DNA of 64,000 nucleotides from Alphaproteobacteria bacterium (GCA_009928665.1 SACF01000013.1:1-64000), one strand, 5' to 3'; positions 54,879-64,000 are shown, counted from the stretch's first letter. Program-made: numbers and translations. Notes: generated from the sequence alone by a model not told the origin.

Positions 54879-55544
54879 ATGATTAACCAGTACCGGTACA
54901 CCCATGTTATCTGGGATTGGAACGGAACTTTACTTGATGATGCCTGGCTTTGTGTAGCTGTGATGAATGGAATGTTGCGGGAAAGGGATCTGCCCACCAG
55001 GACCCTCCGGCAATACAAGGAGGTATTTGATTTTCCGGTCCGGGATTATTACGAAAAATTAGGTTATGATTTTTCCAGCGAGCCTTTTGAGGAGGTCGGA
55101 CTGGAGTTCATGGTCCTTTATAACCGGCGGCAACATGAAGCCAGGCTCCATAAAGGTGTTATTGATATTTTGTCATGGTTACGGGATCGGGGAATCAGGC
55201 AATCCATACTCTCCGCAAGGGAACAGTCAGAACTCATTGATGAAATAAGTGCAGCAGGAATTTTCCCATTTTTTGACCATATTTACGGACTAGAGGATCA
55301 CTATGCCCATGGGAAGACTGAAGTCGGATTCCGTTTAATCACTGACATCCACGTTCCAAAAGATCAGATCCTTTTTATTGGTGATACAAAGCATGATGCT
55401 GAGGTTGCCCGGGAAGTCGGGATTGATTGTCTACTGATGCCACATGGGCATCACAGCAGGAAAAGACTTGAATTGACAGGGATTCCGATTGTAAAACAAT
55501 TTGAGGATTTAAAAGAAAGGTTATACAGAAGGCAACCTGATTGA
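54879..55544 (+). CDS. HAD family hydrolase, phosphoglycolate phosphatase-like
   Basis: A 221-residue HAD-superfamily protein with an alpha-helical cap. Motif I reads VIWDWNGTLLDD, so the second Asp of DxD is Asn (residue 15). Motif II is ILSAREQ, and motif IV is LFIGDTKHDAEVA. The substitution at the general acid/base residue could mean reduced phosphatase activity or a different activity. Similar DWNGT proteins occur in this phylum. The substrate is unknown. Confidence 0.87.
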   Translation: MINQYRYTHVIWDWNGTLLDDAWLCVAVMNGMLRERDLPTRTLRQYKEVFDFPVRDYYEKLGYDFSSEPFEEVGLEFMVLYNRRQHEARLHKGVIDILSWLRDRGIRQSILSAREQSELIDEISAAGIFPFFDHIYGLEDHYAHGKTEVGFRLITDIHVPKDQILFIGDTKHDAEVAREVGIDCLLMPHGHHSRKRLELTGIPIVKQFEDLKERLYRRQPD

Positions 55545-55608
55545 ATGGTCGAAAAAATCGTGTATATCACATAATTATCAACTATCACTTCCTTTGTTAC
55601 TTGATAAT

Positions 55609-58600
55609 ATGAATAAGCTTTTCATACTTTTCATAATAGGATCACTTCAGGTTTCACCGATTCAGATTTTATTCGGACAATCGGTTAAAGGAAAGAGCAT
55701 GCAAATGCACACCATCCATTTGGATAAGAAAAATCCCGATTCTGGTCAAAAATCCCGCAAATACCCAATCGCTTTTATCAATATTTCAGATCCCGACACG
55801 GTAAATCCCGAGACAAGATCAGTGTCAGCTTTTCTTAATAAGCAAAGTGAATTATCGGCAGAAATTCTTTCGTTGAGCAATTTCGTAAGTTTAAAAAAGC
55901 AATATAAAAAGTACCAGATCATATGGATACACGCTTCGGGATCTTTTCCATTAACCGGGGTTGACGGCGCCGCCGACTGGATCGTACGATTAAAAAGGTA
56001 CGTAGAATCAGGAGGAAAACTTATGCTGACCGGTCAGGCAGTTCATTATCTTAATATTCTAGGATTTGAACCAATGACCATTGAAGACAGTACAAAACAA
56101 TGCATTGATGAGGGGTATGGGAGAAGGCTTGGTTTTCATGCATTCCGCAACCATCCCGTTTTCGATGGATTGAACGGTGGCGCTTATATTTTATGGCCTT
56201 TATCGGATATGACCGCGCAGATTTCAGGTTTTTTCGGTGAAAAGGCACCTGTTAACGGACGCGTGGTGGCTGTTGACTGGGATTACATTTTTTTAAGGGA
56301 GCAGACCAGACTTCTGTTCGAGTATAATCCCGGCTATGGGAAAGTCCTTGCAGTGGGCGGGTATATGAATTTCAGCCTCCCGAACAGGAACCGGGCGCAT
56401 CTGGAGCTTTTTTCAGAAAACTGTCTGAAGTACTTGTTTGAAGACGGGCGACATGGTCATTACTGGGATTTTTCTCCAAGCAAGGTAATCGCATTTGATT
56501 CTGTACCCGTTGTTGATAAACATCCCGACATAATCCCTCCTGCAGTTCCATGGATTACGGGTAATCAGGAACTGTCACTCCGGAACCCGGCGGGTGGAGG
56601 GAACTTCTGGGATGTTGCTGGGAAAAGGATGGTAACAATGGGAAATGAAAGACATGGGATTGATGAGGTCTGGACCCATCCATTCATGGCGCTCCGGGAT
56701 TATGAAGCAGGTTTGAAATTTAAAGATACTGATACCGTATTGTGGTTATCTGACCTTCAACCGGCTGTAAATGTGGATCCTTCCTTCTTCAGAAGAGATT
56801 ATCAAGTCGGAGGAGGCAGATTAACCGAAATCATCGTGAATGACCCTGAACGACCCATCGGGATAGTGCATTATCAATATGAAGGCAACAATGATCCGGA
56901 CCTGGTAATTCAGTTCAAATCGAATCTCAGGTGGATGTGGCCTTATTCAGAACAGGCAACTGGGAGTCTTTACCACTGGTGGGATCCCGCATTGCAGGCT
57001 ATCGGGATAAGGGATCAGACCGGAGACCTCAATGTGATTGTTGGCGCTAACAGTCCGGCACTTATCCATCTTGAGGGCCATTACAATGTATATAAGCAGG
57101 ATCAAAATCATATTAAGTACTCAGGTATTCCGACTGACCGGATGCAGGTTGCAGGCCTTCTGCAGTACCAGATCCAACAGGAAAAACCACTCGATGTGAT
57201 TTTTTGCGGAACCAGTGAAGGAACTGATTCGGCCTATCAGTATTTCAAATATGCCTGCAGCAATCCGCATGACATCCTGCTCAGGGCACAACAGAATTCA
57301 TTGGCGAATCTGAAGGATAGACTTATGGTTACTACTCCCGATTCTGATTTTAATACGGGATACCGATGGGCATTAGTCGCTACCGATCGGTTCATAGTGA
57401 AGACACCCACGATGGGAGAAGCTTTGGTAGCCGGGTATGCGACAACGCGGCCGGGTTGGGATGGCGGACATAAAATAAACGGGAGGCCGGGTTACGCGTG
57501 GTATTTCGGCCGTGACGCGGTATGGAGTAGTTTTGCTTTACTTGATTATGGTGATTTTACAAAAGTGAAGTCCCAGCTCGAATTCTTCAATAAATATCAG
57601 GATCTGACCGGGAAAATATTTCATGAAGCATCAACATCCGGATTTATTCATTATGATGCGGCAGATGCTACTCCGCTGTATGTCGTTCTGGCCGGCAGAT
57701 ATTTCAGATATTCCAATGATACGGCCTTTCTTCGAAAATCGTGGGACTATGTAAAGAACGCCATCGATTTTTGCTATTCGACCGACACTGATCAGGACCA
57801 TCTGATCGAAAATACAAATGTAGGTCATGGTTGGGTTGAAGGCGGCGAATTGTACGGTTCACATGCGACCTTATACATGGCAGGGATCTGGTCATCGGCC
57901 CTGTCAGAGGCAGCGAATATGGCTTCGTTCATGAATGACCTTGATGCAAAAAAATACAGGATGGAGGCCGTTACTGTAAAAAACATCATCAATAACCGGT
58001 TTTGGAATGAGGAAAAACGATTTTTCGCTTATGGAATGAATCAGGACGGTTCTTTTCGGCACGAGCCTACAGCTTTACCTGCAGTTCCGATCTTATTGGG
58101 AATCACTGATCTTGAAAAGGCCGAACCATGCCTTCAGCAATATGCATCAAATCTCTTTTCGACCAACTGGGGTATCAGGATTGTGCGGGACGACAGTAAA
58201 ATGTACAAACCAACCGGATACCATCATGGAAGTGTATGGCCCTTATTCACCGGATGGGCATCACTTGCAGCATACAAAACCGGTTACGAGGTTCAGGGAT
58301 TCACACACCTGATGAACAATCTGAAAGTCTATAAAAACTGGGGACTGGGTTTTGTTGAAGAGGTACTGAATGGTGCGGCCTACAAACCCACCGGTGTTTG
58401 TCCGCACCAATGCTGGTCAGAAACCATGGTTATTCAGCCAGCCATTGAAGGACTTCTTGGGCTGAATCCTGATGCCGGGAGCCAGCAGCTGACCTTCGCC
58501 CCTGCCCTGCCTGCGAGTTGGGATTCTTTAAAGGTTAATAATATCCGGATTGGGAATCAAAGAATTGATTACAGTTATAAAAGAAATATGATCCTCGAGT

Positions 58601-59169
58601 TGTCACAAAGTGCATCGGGAAATCATGGTAATGAAGCCGGCAGATTAGCAGATGATTCCTTGTTTTACCTGGAGTCAGAATTTTCTTTTTCACTTGACCA
58701 GGGAAAACCCGTAAGGGTTGAATTCATGCCCTCCTTCCCGGCCGGGACGCGTTTCATCAGGGTCACCCTCGATGGCATTGAAGTATCCCATTCTACATTC
58801 AAAACTGCACATTCGATGAAATTGGTTGTTAACTTTAATTTACAATCCAAGTCTCGTCTGATTGTTCAGGCTACCGGCGGTATCTCCGTTCTTCCTGTGA
58901 TTGCTGATCCGAATCCCGGGGATTCTTCTGCAGGAATGCGGATCATCACATCGTACCTCAAAGGAGATGAATACATTGTCGGTGTGGAAGGAGCAGGATC
59001 AACGTCCGGATCGTTCGAAATATGGAGTCAGCGTCCTTTCAGTACCCTTTCTGACAATGTACATTTTTTGGGGCAAAAGCTGAATATCAGCCGGTTCTCC
59101 GTAGATTTCGAACCTTCAGAACAGAAATATTCTCAAAGAACAATCATCTTTAAATATGACGATCATTGA
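55609..59169 (+). CDS. Large exported glycosidase-like protein (glycogen debranching / six-hairpin type)
   Basis: A 1186-residue protein, started at MNKLFILFIIGS with signal peptide to about residue 24. Residues about 45-290 look like an alpha/beta GATase/ThuA- or DUF4960-like domain (MLTGQAVHYLNILGF). Residues about 580-980 form an alpha/alpha-barrel domain of the glycogen-debranching/six-hairpin glycosidase type, with YAWYFGRDAVWSSFALLDYG, GHGWVEGGELYG, and YKPTGYHHGSVWPLF. A C-terminal beta domain follows. It likely cleaves an alpha-linked polysaccharide in the periplasm or at the surface. The catalytic acids cannot be assigned by eye. The last 14 bp overlap the TauE gene, suggesting translational coupling. 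Confidence 0.82.
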   Translation: MNKLFILFIIGSLQVSPIQILFGQSVKGKSMQMHTIHLDKKNPDSGQKSRKYPIAFINISDPDTVNPETRSVSAFLNKQSELSAEILSLSNFVSLKKQYKKYQIIWIHASGSFPLTGVDGAADWIVRLKRYVESGGKLMLTGQAVHYLNILGFEPMTIEDSTKQCIDEGYGRRLGFHAFRNHPVFDGLNGGAYILWPLSDMTAQISGFFGEKAPVNGRVVAVDWDYIFLREQTRLLFEYNPGYGKVLAVGGYMNFSLPNRNRAHLELFSENCLKYLFEDGRHGHYWDFSPSKVIAFDSVPVVDKHPDIIPPAVPWITGNQELSLRNPAGGGNFWDVAGKRMVTMGNERHGIDEVWTHPFMALRDYEAGLKFKDTDTVLWLSDLQPAVNVDPSFFRRDYQVGGGRLTEIIVNDPERPIGIVHYQYEGNNDPDLVIQFKSNLRWMWPYSEQATGSLYHWWDPALQAIGIRDQTGDLNVIVGANSPALIHLEGHYNVYKQDQNHIKYSGIPTDRMQVAGLLQYQIQQEKPLDVIFCGTSEGTDSAYQYFKYACSNPHDILLRAQQNSLANLKDRLMVTTPDSDFNTGYRWALVATDRFIVKTPTMGEALVAGYATTRPGWDGGHKINGRPGYAWYFGRDAVWSSFALLDYGDFTKVKSQLEFFNKYQDLTGKIFHEASTSGFIHYDAADATPLYVVLAGRYFRYSNDTAFLRKSWDYVKNAIDFCYSTDTDQDHLIENTNVGHGWVEGGELYGSHATLYMAGIWSSALSEAANMASFMNDLDAKKYRMEAVTVKNIINNRFWNEEKRFFAYGMNQDGSFRHEPTALPAVPILLGITDLEKAEPCLQQYASNLFSTNWGIRIVRDDSKMYKPTGYHHGSVWPLFTGWASLAAYKTGYEVQGFTHLMNNLKVYKNWGLGFVEEVLNGAAYKPTGVCPHQCWSETMVIQPAIEGLLGLNPDAGSQQLTFAPALPASWDSLKVNNIRIGNQRIDYSYKRNMILELSQSASGNHGNEAGRLADDSLFYLESEFSFSLDQGKPVRVEFMPSFPAGTRFIRVTLDGIEVSHSTFKTAHSMKLVVNFNLQSKSRLIVQATGGISVLPVIADPNPGDSSAGMRIITSYLKGDEYIVGVEGAGSTSGSFEIWSQRPFSTLSDNVHFLGQKLNISRFSVDFEPSEQKYSQRTIIFKYDDH

Positions 59170-59914
59170 TCTGATCATACTTACACTTGCATCCTTTCTT
59201 GCCGGGATCGTTAATGCAATTGCCGGAGGCGGAACCCTGATCACTTTCCCTGCACTTACTGCATTAGGGATTCCGGCATTGATTGCCAATGTCACCAATA
59301 CGATCGCGTTAAGTCCCGGGTATCTTGCCGGCGCTTTGGCACAGCGAAAAGAGCTGTACGGACAGAAAAGGATGTTATGGATACTTTTACCTTTAAGCCT
59401 GGCCGGAGGGGTAGGCGGAGGATTTCTGTTACTTCAGACCGGAGAACGGAGCTTCAGGGAAATTGTTCCCTGGTTGATTCTCTTTGCCACTGTATTGTTA
59501 ATACTTCAGCCTTTAATACGTAAGTGGATCAACCATTTACAGGAAGGATCACATCATAGGATAAGTATTTACTGGGTATTTCTTTTTATCCTGCCAGCGG
59601 CCTTCTATGGCGGTTATTTCGGTGCCGGAGTAAGTGTAATCATCATTGCAACCCTCGGAGTAATGATCAACGATACGCTGAACAGGCTGAATGCGCTGAA
59701 ACAGGTCATTTCATTCGTGATTAATGTTGCAACTGCCCTGTTTTTCATTTTCACTACCTCCTTTAGCTGGACTATTGTTATCGTCATGGCGACAGGGTCC
59801 ATTTTAGGTGGGATTGCTGGTGGACGGTTAGCCGGGATGATAAAACCTCAGGTGCTCCGATGGACCATCATTACTATTGGATTTATTGTGTCGATCATAT
59901 ATTTCATCAAATGA
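59156..59914 (+). CDS. Sulfite exporter TauE/SafE family permease
   Basis: A 252-residue inner membrane protein with about eight hydrophobic helices in two repeats. The repeats start with IIDLIILTLASFLAGIVNAIAGGG and with FILPAAFYGGYFGAGVSVIIIA, each containing the glycine-rich signature of the TauE/SafE family. Members move sulfite, sulfoacetate or other organosulfur anions; the ligand here is unknown. The overlap with the glycosidase gene suggests that the two are co-expressed. Confidence 0.9.
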   Translation: MTIIDLIILTLASFLAGIVNAIAGGGTLITFPALTALGIPALIANVTNTIALSPGYLAGALAQRKELYGQKRMLWILLPLSLAGGVGGGFLLLQTGERSFREIVPWLILFATVLLILQPLIRKWINHLQEGSHHRISIYWVFLFILPAAFYGGYFGAGVSVIIIATLGVMINDTLNRLNALKQVISFVINVATALFFIFTTSFSWTIVIVMATGSILGGIAGGRLAGMIKPQVLRWTIITIGFIVSIIYFIK

Positions 59915-60080
59915 CCCGTTCTCTCAATATCAGTTTTAAAAGCCTGGTTCTCACATCAGATGATAAGAAAAATGTGTTCCCAATCAGCAAATAGATGAGC
60001 GGCATTTCTGAAGCCTACAAGTAAAATGAAGAAGTAATCGTTCAGACAGGATTCAGTCTTAATAATCAAATTTGAGTACT

Positions 60081-60515
60081 ATGAAATTTAAATTTCTTTT
60101 GTTGATCGCTGGTTTAGCATTCATGGCTGATGGATGTGTTTCGAATCGTGAAAAGAATATTCTCGAAATACGGAAAGCGGAAGCAGCATTTGCCCAAATG
60201 GCCTCAGAAAAAGGAATTCCTGAAGCATTCTTTTTTTATGCCGCAGATAGCGGTGTCATCATGAGGAATAACAGACTGATTGTGGGAAAAGATTCAATTC
60301 TCGGGTATTACAAGAGCCGGACTGTTGGAGAAGCTCAATTAAAATGGTCTCCCGACTTCATCGATGTAGCCGAATCGGGTGATCTCGGGTATACCTATGG
60401 AACCTACACATTCACCTTTCGCGACACCGCCGGAGTTATCAGAGAGAGCCGGGGATTCTTTCACACGGTTTGGAAGCGGCAGTCAGATGGAAGCTGGCGT
60501 TTCGTCTGGGATTAA
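60081..60515 (+). CDS. DUF4440-type NTF2-like lipoprotein
   Basis: A 144-residue exported protein, started at MKFKFLLLIAGLAF. The lipobox is FMADGC. The body has an NTF2-like fold with the DUF4440 pattern RKAEAAFAQMASEKG at the start and GDLGYTYGTYTF near the end. Such domains can bind small ligands or act as enzymes; function unknown. The stop is within 4 bp of the end of the convergent CMD gene. Confidence 0.85.
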   Translation: MKFKFLLLIAGLAFMADGCVSNREKNILEIRKAEAAFAQMASEKGIPEAFFFYAADSGVIMRNNRLIVGKDSILGYYKSRTVGEAQLKWSPDFIDVAESGDLGYTYGTYTFTFRDTAGVIRESRGFFHTVWKRQSDGSWRFVWD

Positions 60516-61039
60516 TCCTTTTCGATTTTAAAAGCATTGAAAATCATATCCATACCAACCTGGGTTGCGGCATGGTACGTAGCTTCCAGGATATCCTTAT
60601 CATTCCACCCGAGTTTCTTCAGCGCTTCAATGTCAGACTCGATTATTGAATTCGAATCCTTTACCACTTTAAGTATAAACAGAAGCAGCGCAAGTTCTTT
60701 TGCATCAAGGGGAGCCTTCTCAGGATTGCTTTTGATCTCTCCGATCTGATCGGGCAAAACTCCATACTGAAACAAAATTCCCGTATTGGCGCTTACACAG
60801 TAAGCACATTCTTCCTGCACCGAAACAAGCAGCCGGATAATAGCGAGCAGTTTTCCACTCAGGGTTTTATGCCGCATGAAAAAACCAAGATTGTTTACCT
60901 GGGTTTCAATAACATGCTCACTTGCACTGAATATTTTAAATGCATTGGGGACAAACCCCATTGCATTGATCATGTTTTCATAAATGGAGGCAACCTTTCC
61001 GGTAGCCTGATCCTTTTCAATAACGTTGAGGAGCGCCAT
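60512..61039 (-). CDS. Carboxymuconolactone decarboxylase (AhpD-like) family protein
   Basis: A 175-residue CMD/AhpD-fold protein of the peroxidase-related group. The motif EECAYCVSANTG contains the two Cys (78 and 81) of the CxxC, but the His at the +4 position of AhpD (CxxCxxxH) is Asn (85). The length and helical pattern are otherwise normal. A thiol-based alkylhydroperoxidase activity is possible, but the missing His casts doubt on the standard mechanism. It is a separate minus-strand gene. Confidence 0.85.
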   Translation of the reverse strand: MALLNVIEKDQATGKVASIYENMINAMGFVPNAFKIFSASEHVIETQVNNLGFFMRHKTLSGKLLAIIRLLVSVQEECAYCVSANTGILFQYGVLPDQIGEIKSNPEKAPLDAKELALLLFILKVVKDSNSIIESDIEALKKLGWNDKDILEATYHAATQVGMDMIFNAFKIEKD

Positions 61040-61171
61040 AAGCCTGATTTTATGTGTAAATAAAAAGATTTAAAATGAATGTAACTTCCGTTCTCATTCT
61101 TTATTGTTAGGTCTTGAATTATTTTCAAAGAAAAAGCATACCTTCACCCCTTCCAATTCAATTCTGGTAAC

Positions 61172-63319
61172 ATGTTTAAAAAGGTCATCTTCACCGTTTT
61201 TTTAGGATTTCAGATCGTTTTGCTAATTGCACAAAATTTTAAGCCTATTGAGGATTACATGCGGATCGATGCACGTGCAAGCGATCCTTTGTACACCACT
61301 TATGCCGCTGCTATGTCACGGTCGCACCTCTATGGTGACAAGGCATATAAAATGGATTATTATTCCGATTGCAACCCAATAAGTTATTCTTCTGACCATG
61401 CCGGTACTTTTTTCTGTATCTGGAAAGTTGATCAGGTGGTTATTCCCAGGATCGGAGAATTTAAATCAAAACCTGTGATACATTATTCATTTCCCGATAT
61501 GGCAATTCTGGAGTACGAACCCTTCCGTGGTATTCGCGTTAAGGAAACCTTTTTCGTATACAGTTCAGCCATTGCACTGGTCAACATGGAAGTGCGAAAC
61601 ATCGACGTGGTAAGTCATGAAGTTGCCGTTTATCCTATTCTTGATAATGGAATCGATTCCATCACGGTGAAAGAATATACCTGGGCATCAGATGGTTACC
61701 TGACCGAACGATTTGAAAGTCCTTACCGGTTGATCAGCAGTTTAAAGCTTGAATACGGGTACCCTCAACATGTTAGTGATTTCTTCACATCCGGTTATCC
61801 CACCTCTTCTTATGGCGCCTATAACGGGAACATGGATCATTTTTACAATCTGATCAAGACCGATTTTTATTCGGATCGCAGGAGTGATTCGCTTAAAATG
61901 AATGACACAGGATCATACAATTTCATTGCCTTGCATCTAAAAAAAAGACTGAAACCGGGCGAGGTTGTAACGTTCAGATATTTACGTGGTTATCAGGATC
62001 AAAAATCCGACCCACTTAATCTTATACGTGAAGTAGATTCTGTCAAGAATCTGATGTTGAAGACCTATTATGAGGACAATCTGATCCTGTATTCCAAAAT
62101 TCCGAAAATAAGATTCAATTCCACGGATGATAAGATCACTTATATCAGCGCCTTCAACCTGGTTCGTGGCTGCATGTACCCGCCTTCAGGAAAGACCACT
62201 TACAATTTTTATGTTTTTTCAAGGAATCCAATTTGGGGATGGGGTCATGGCCATCAGGTACTGCATGAGTCTCTGTCGATGATAGCTTATGCCTATATGG
62301 ATCCTGTCTCAGCCGAAGGATCGCAACGTGTTTACATGGAACAGCAGCGCGATGACGGATTGATAGCTTATCGTCATGGTCCCCGTGGGCTAGAGGATTA
62401 CCCGCATAATAACATGAGTACTACCTCTGCGCCATTTTTCAGCTGGATCAATCTGGAGGTTTATAAAGCAGGAAAAAATAAACGTTTTCTCAGGGATGCT
62501 TATACATCGGGATACCGTTATATGGAGTGGCTGATGGCAAACCGTGATACCGATCATGACGGAACTTTTGAATGGGGACCATATGGAATTATCGAAAATG
62601 TAAGGGACTGGTATAATGCTGTTTTCCAGGTTTCTGCCGAAAGGTATCTCGATGTCGACAAAGAGGATATTTCGGATGAGCTGGAATGCCTTGATCTGAC
62701 CCTGATGATTATCAAGGAGTTTCGATGTCTATCACAGATGGCTCAGGAATTGGGCCTTGTCGATGATGTCAGGAAATGGAAGCAACTGGCAGACCAGACT
62801 TCGGTTCTGGTTAATGAAAGAATGTGGGATGACAGCACGCATTTTTATTACTCGATAAACAAAAAGGATCATTCATTCCGGTTCATGACCCGTGATCTAA
62901 GGAGGCAGGAAATCATCGGATTTCTCGCTTTATGGGCTGGTGTTGCGCCAAAAGAACGAGCCGATCAGATTGTTGCGATTCTGACCGACACAACCAGATT
63001 CTGGCGAAGGTACGGTATTCCGACATTATCGGCGCAGGATCCATGGTACAGCCCCTATGTGGATTATTGCTGCAAATGGAACGGGCCGGTTTGGTTATTA
63101 TGGAATTACATGGTGTACGAGGGGCTCCGGGATTATGGATATCAAGAAGAAGCGCATGAATTGGCAGACAAGATGATTAAGAGTGCTGTTTTACAACTAA
63201 CCAAGAATCACAATTTCTGGGAGTCCTACTCACCCGATAACGAAGTGTTGAACTGTCCATCCAACTACATTTGGGATGCCATTCTGGCAAAATTGTTCAT
63301 TGATGAAAATCAGAAGTAG
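61172..63319 (+). CDS. Exported six-hairpin glycosidase (GH63/trehalase-like)
   Basis: A 715-residue protein with signal peptide (about residues 1-20, ending IAQNF). The N-terminal half is a beta-sandwich. The C-terminal half has the alpha/alpha-barrel features of GH63/GH37-like enzymes: WGWGHGHQVLHESLS (about 352-366), the acidic DTDHDGTFEWGP (about 462), and CCKWNGPVWLLWNYMVYEGL (about 629-648). GH63-type enzymes cleave alpha-glucosides such as glucosylglycerate or processed N-glycans. It is followed by a lipoprotein gene of the DUF2961 family, so a common glycan is likely. Confidence 0.82.
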   Translation: MFKKVIFTVFLGFQIVLLIAQNFKPIEDYMRIDARASDPLYTTYAAAMSRSHLYGDKAYKMDYYSDCNPISYSSDHAGTFFCIWKVDQVVIPRIGEFKSKPVIHYSFPDMAILEYEPFRGIRVKETFFVYSSAIALVNMEVRNIDVVSHEVAVYPILDNGIDSITVKEYTWASDGYLTERFESPYRLISSLKLEYGYPQHVSDFFTSGYPTSSYGAYNGNMDHFYNLIKTDFYSDRRSDSLKMNDTGSYNFIALHLKKRLKPGEVVTFRYLRGYQDQKSDPLNLIREVDSVKNLMLKTYYEDNLILYSKIPKIRFNSTDDKITYISAFNLVRGCMYPPSGKTTYNFYVFSRNPIWGWGHGHQVLHESLSMIAYAYMDPVSAEGSQRVYMEQQRDDGLIAYRHGPRGLEDYPHNNMSTTSAPFFSWINLEVYKAGKNKRFLRDAYTSGYRYMEWLMANRDTDHDGTFEWGPYGIIENVRDWYNAVFQVSAERYLDVDKEDISDELECLDLTLMIIKEFRCLSQMAQELGLVDDVRKWKQLADQTSVLVNERMWDDSTHFYYSINKKDHSFRFMTRDLRRQEIIGFLALWAGVAPKERADQIVAILTDTTRFWRRYGIPTLSAQDPWYSPYVDYCCKWNGPVWLLWNYMVYEGLRDYGYQEEAHELADKMIKSAVLQLTKNHNFWESYSPDNEVLNCPSNYIWDAILAKLFIDENQK

Positions 63320-63327
63320 TACCTTTG
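63320..63327 (+). promoter_or_regulatory. Putative -7 element of the DUF2961 gene
   Basis: TACCTTTG lies immediately after the stop codon of the GH63-like gene, 18 nt before the ATG at 63346. No -33 TTTG at 19 nt. The gene may also be read with the upstream gene. Confidence 0.5.
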
Positions 63328-63345
63328 CAGATTGACCATATTTTT

Positions 63346-64000
63346 ATGAAAAGGAATTTCCTCCCGTTGTTCACAGTATTTATACTGCTTTTATTTTCAT
63401 TTTCCGGCTGTAATCCGGTGAACCGGACGGATATCCAGCACCTCATTTCTCCTTCAGCACTCCCCTACCTTAAGAATAGTAAAATGATCCAGGTCTCAAG
63501 TTATGATACCTCGGGGGGAGATATGGACATGATCAACATCCCGGCAGGGAAAAAAGCAATTATTCTTGATGTTGATGGCCCCGGTATGATCGTTAGAATA
63601 TGGTTTTCAATAAAGTCACCCGATCCGTATTACCTCCGGCGTACCGTTTTGCGAATGTTCTGGGACAATGAACAGAAGCCGTCGGTTGAAGTACCTATTG
63701 GGGACTTTTTCGGTTGTGGATTTAAGTACACCCGTTATTCCTCACAATATCTGGGCATGACTGGTGACGGGTTCGTGTGTTATTTTCCAATGCCCTTTGA
63801 ACGTCAGGCTCGCATTGAAATTCTCAACGATACCCGGTATGATTTGCAGGGATTTTCCTATCAGGTCAATTACCAGAAATTCGAAGGCGCTCTCGAGCAG
63901 GATGTCGCCTATTTTCATGCATTTTGGAATCGAAGCGTGAGCACCCGGTACGATTCGAATTACACGCTGTTAAAGACAGAAGGGAAAGGACATTTAGTAG
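63346..64000 (+). CDS. DUF2961 (GH172-like) lipoprotein, cut by window end
   Basis: The first 218 codons of a lipoprotein, open at the right edge. Signal and lipobox (FSFSGCNP, Cys about residue 22) precede a DUF2961 domain: SSYDTSGGDMDMINIPAGK and VEVPIGDFFGCGFK are its typical beginning. The DUF2961 family corresponds to GH172, whose characterised members act on fructose- and arabinose-type furanosides. It probably acts at the outer membrane on the same glycan as the GH genes. I read this frame directly from the sequence. Confidence 0.85.
   Translation, partial: MKRNFLPLFTVFILLLFSFSGCNPVNRTDIQHLISPSALPYLKNSKMIQVSSYDTSGGDMDMINIPAGKKAIILDVDGPGMIVRIWFSIKSPDPYYLRRTVLRMFWDNEQKPSVEVPIGDFFGCGFKYTRYSSQYLGMTGDGFVCYFPMPFERQARIEILNDTRYDLQGFSYQVNYQKFEGALEQDVAYFHAFWNRSVSTRYDSNYTLLKTEGKGHLV

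Overview
The window is chromosomal DNA of a member of the Bacteroidota, most likely Bacteroidales-like. The signs are promoters of the TTTG-N19-TAnnTTTG type, C-terminal type IX secretion (T9SS) sorting domains, a TonB-dependent receptor, and gene families and orders typical of the phylum: bamD-rpoZ-coaBC-DUF4835-recN, rpmG-DUF4295-ftsY, a divergent GlmU-like protein and type B L31. I see no insertion sequence, prophage, CRISPR array, rRNA or tRNA. Most of it reads as core genome, with a carbohydrate-related accessory stretch at the right end.

Layout. 0.1-6.2 kb: serine biosynthesis (serC, serA) with DUF1015 and four-helix-bundle genes, a secreted unknown, and a divergent LuxC-type acyl-CoA reductase. 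6.2-17.4 kb: rpmE2, GlmU-like protein, lon, a peptide-binding lipoprotein, a PhnP-like hydrolase, DUF6913-dapA, a T9SS-exported M14 carboxypeptidase and an alpha-oxoamine synthase (sphingolipid or sulfonolipid type). 17.5-23.4 kb: bamD-rpoZ-coaBC-DUF4835-recN, then fabI. 23.4-29.2 kb: etfB-etfA, a membrane Fe-S protein, a CCG-domain Fe-S protein and an acyl-CoA dehydrogenase, ending at a strong terminator. 29.3-38.9 kb: clpC and gyrA (divergent), a TPR protein, a GyrI-like protein, and an NAD-epimerase/steroid-5-alpha-reductase-like pair. 38.9-39.5 kb: the only long gene-free interval; it appears to encode a structured non-coding RNA of about 310 nt with its own promoter and terminator, followed by AT-rich DNA with TGTTAATAA repeats. 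39.5-44.7 kb: clpS, a NUDIX hydrolase, and a three-gene outer-membrane uptake locus resembling B12 systems. 44.7-55.5 kb: ftsY-rimO-ywqK and rpmG-DUF4295, xerD, an SDR, a class III aminotransferase, aat, a C1 peptidase, a radical SAM activase-like protein and a HAD hydrolase. 55.6-64 kb: two large exported glycosidase-like proteins, a TauE/SafE permease, two small proteins and the start of a DUF2961 (GH172-like) lipoprotein cut by the window edge.

How they work together. The etf/Fe-S/acyl-CoA dehydrogenase block forms a likely route for electrons from acyl-CoA oxidation into the membrane. clpC, clpS and aat supply three parts of an N-degron proteolysis pathway. The surface protein, TonB receptor and beta-propeller lipoprotein look like one nutrient-capture machine. 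The right end looks like extracellular or periplasmic glycan processing. The best candidate for something undescribed is the RNA at about 38976-39293 on the minus strand; its class could not be identified by eye.
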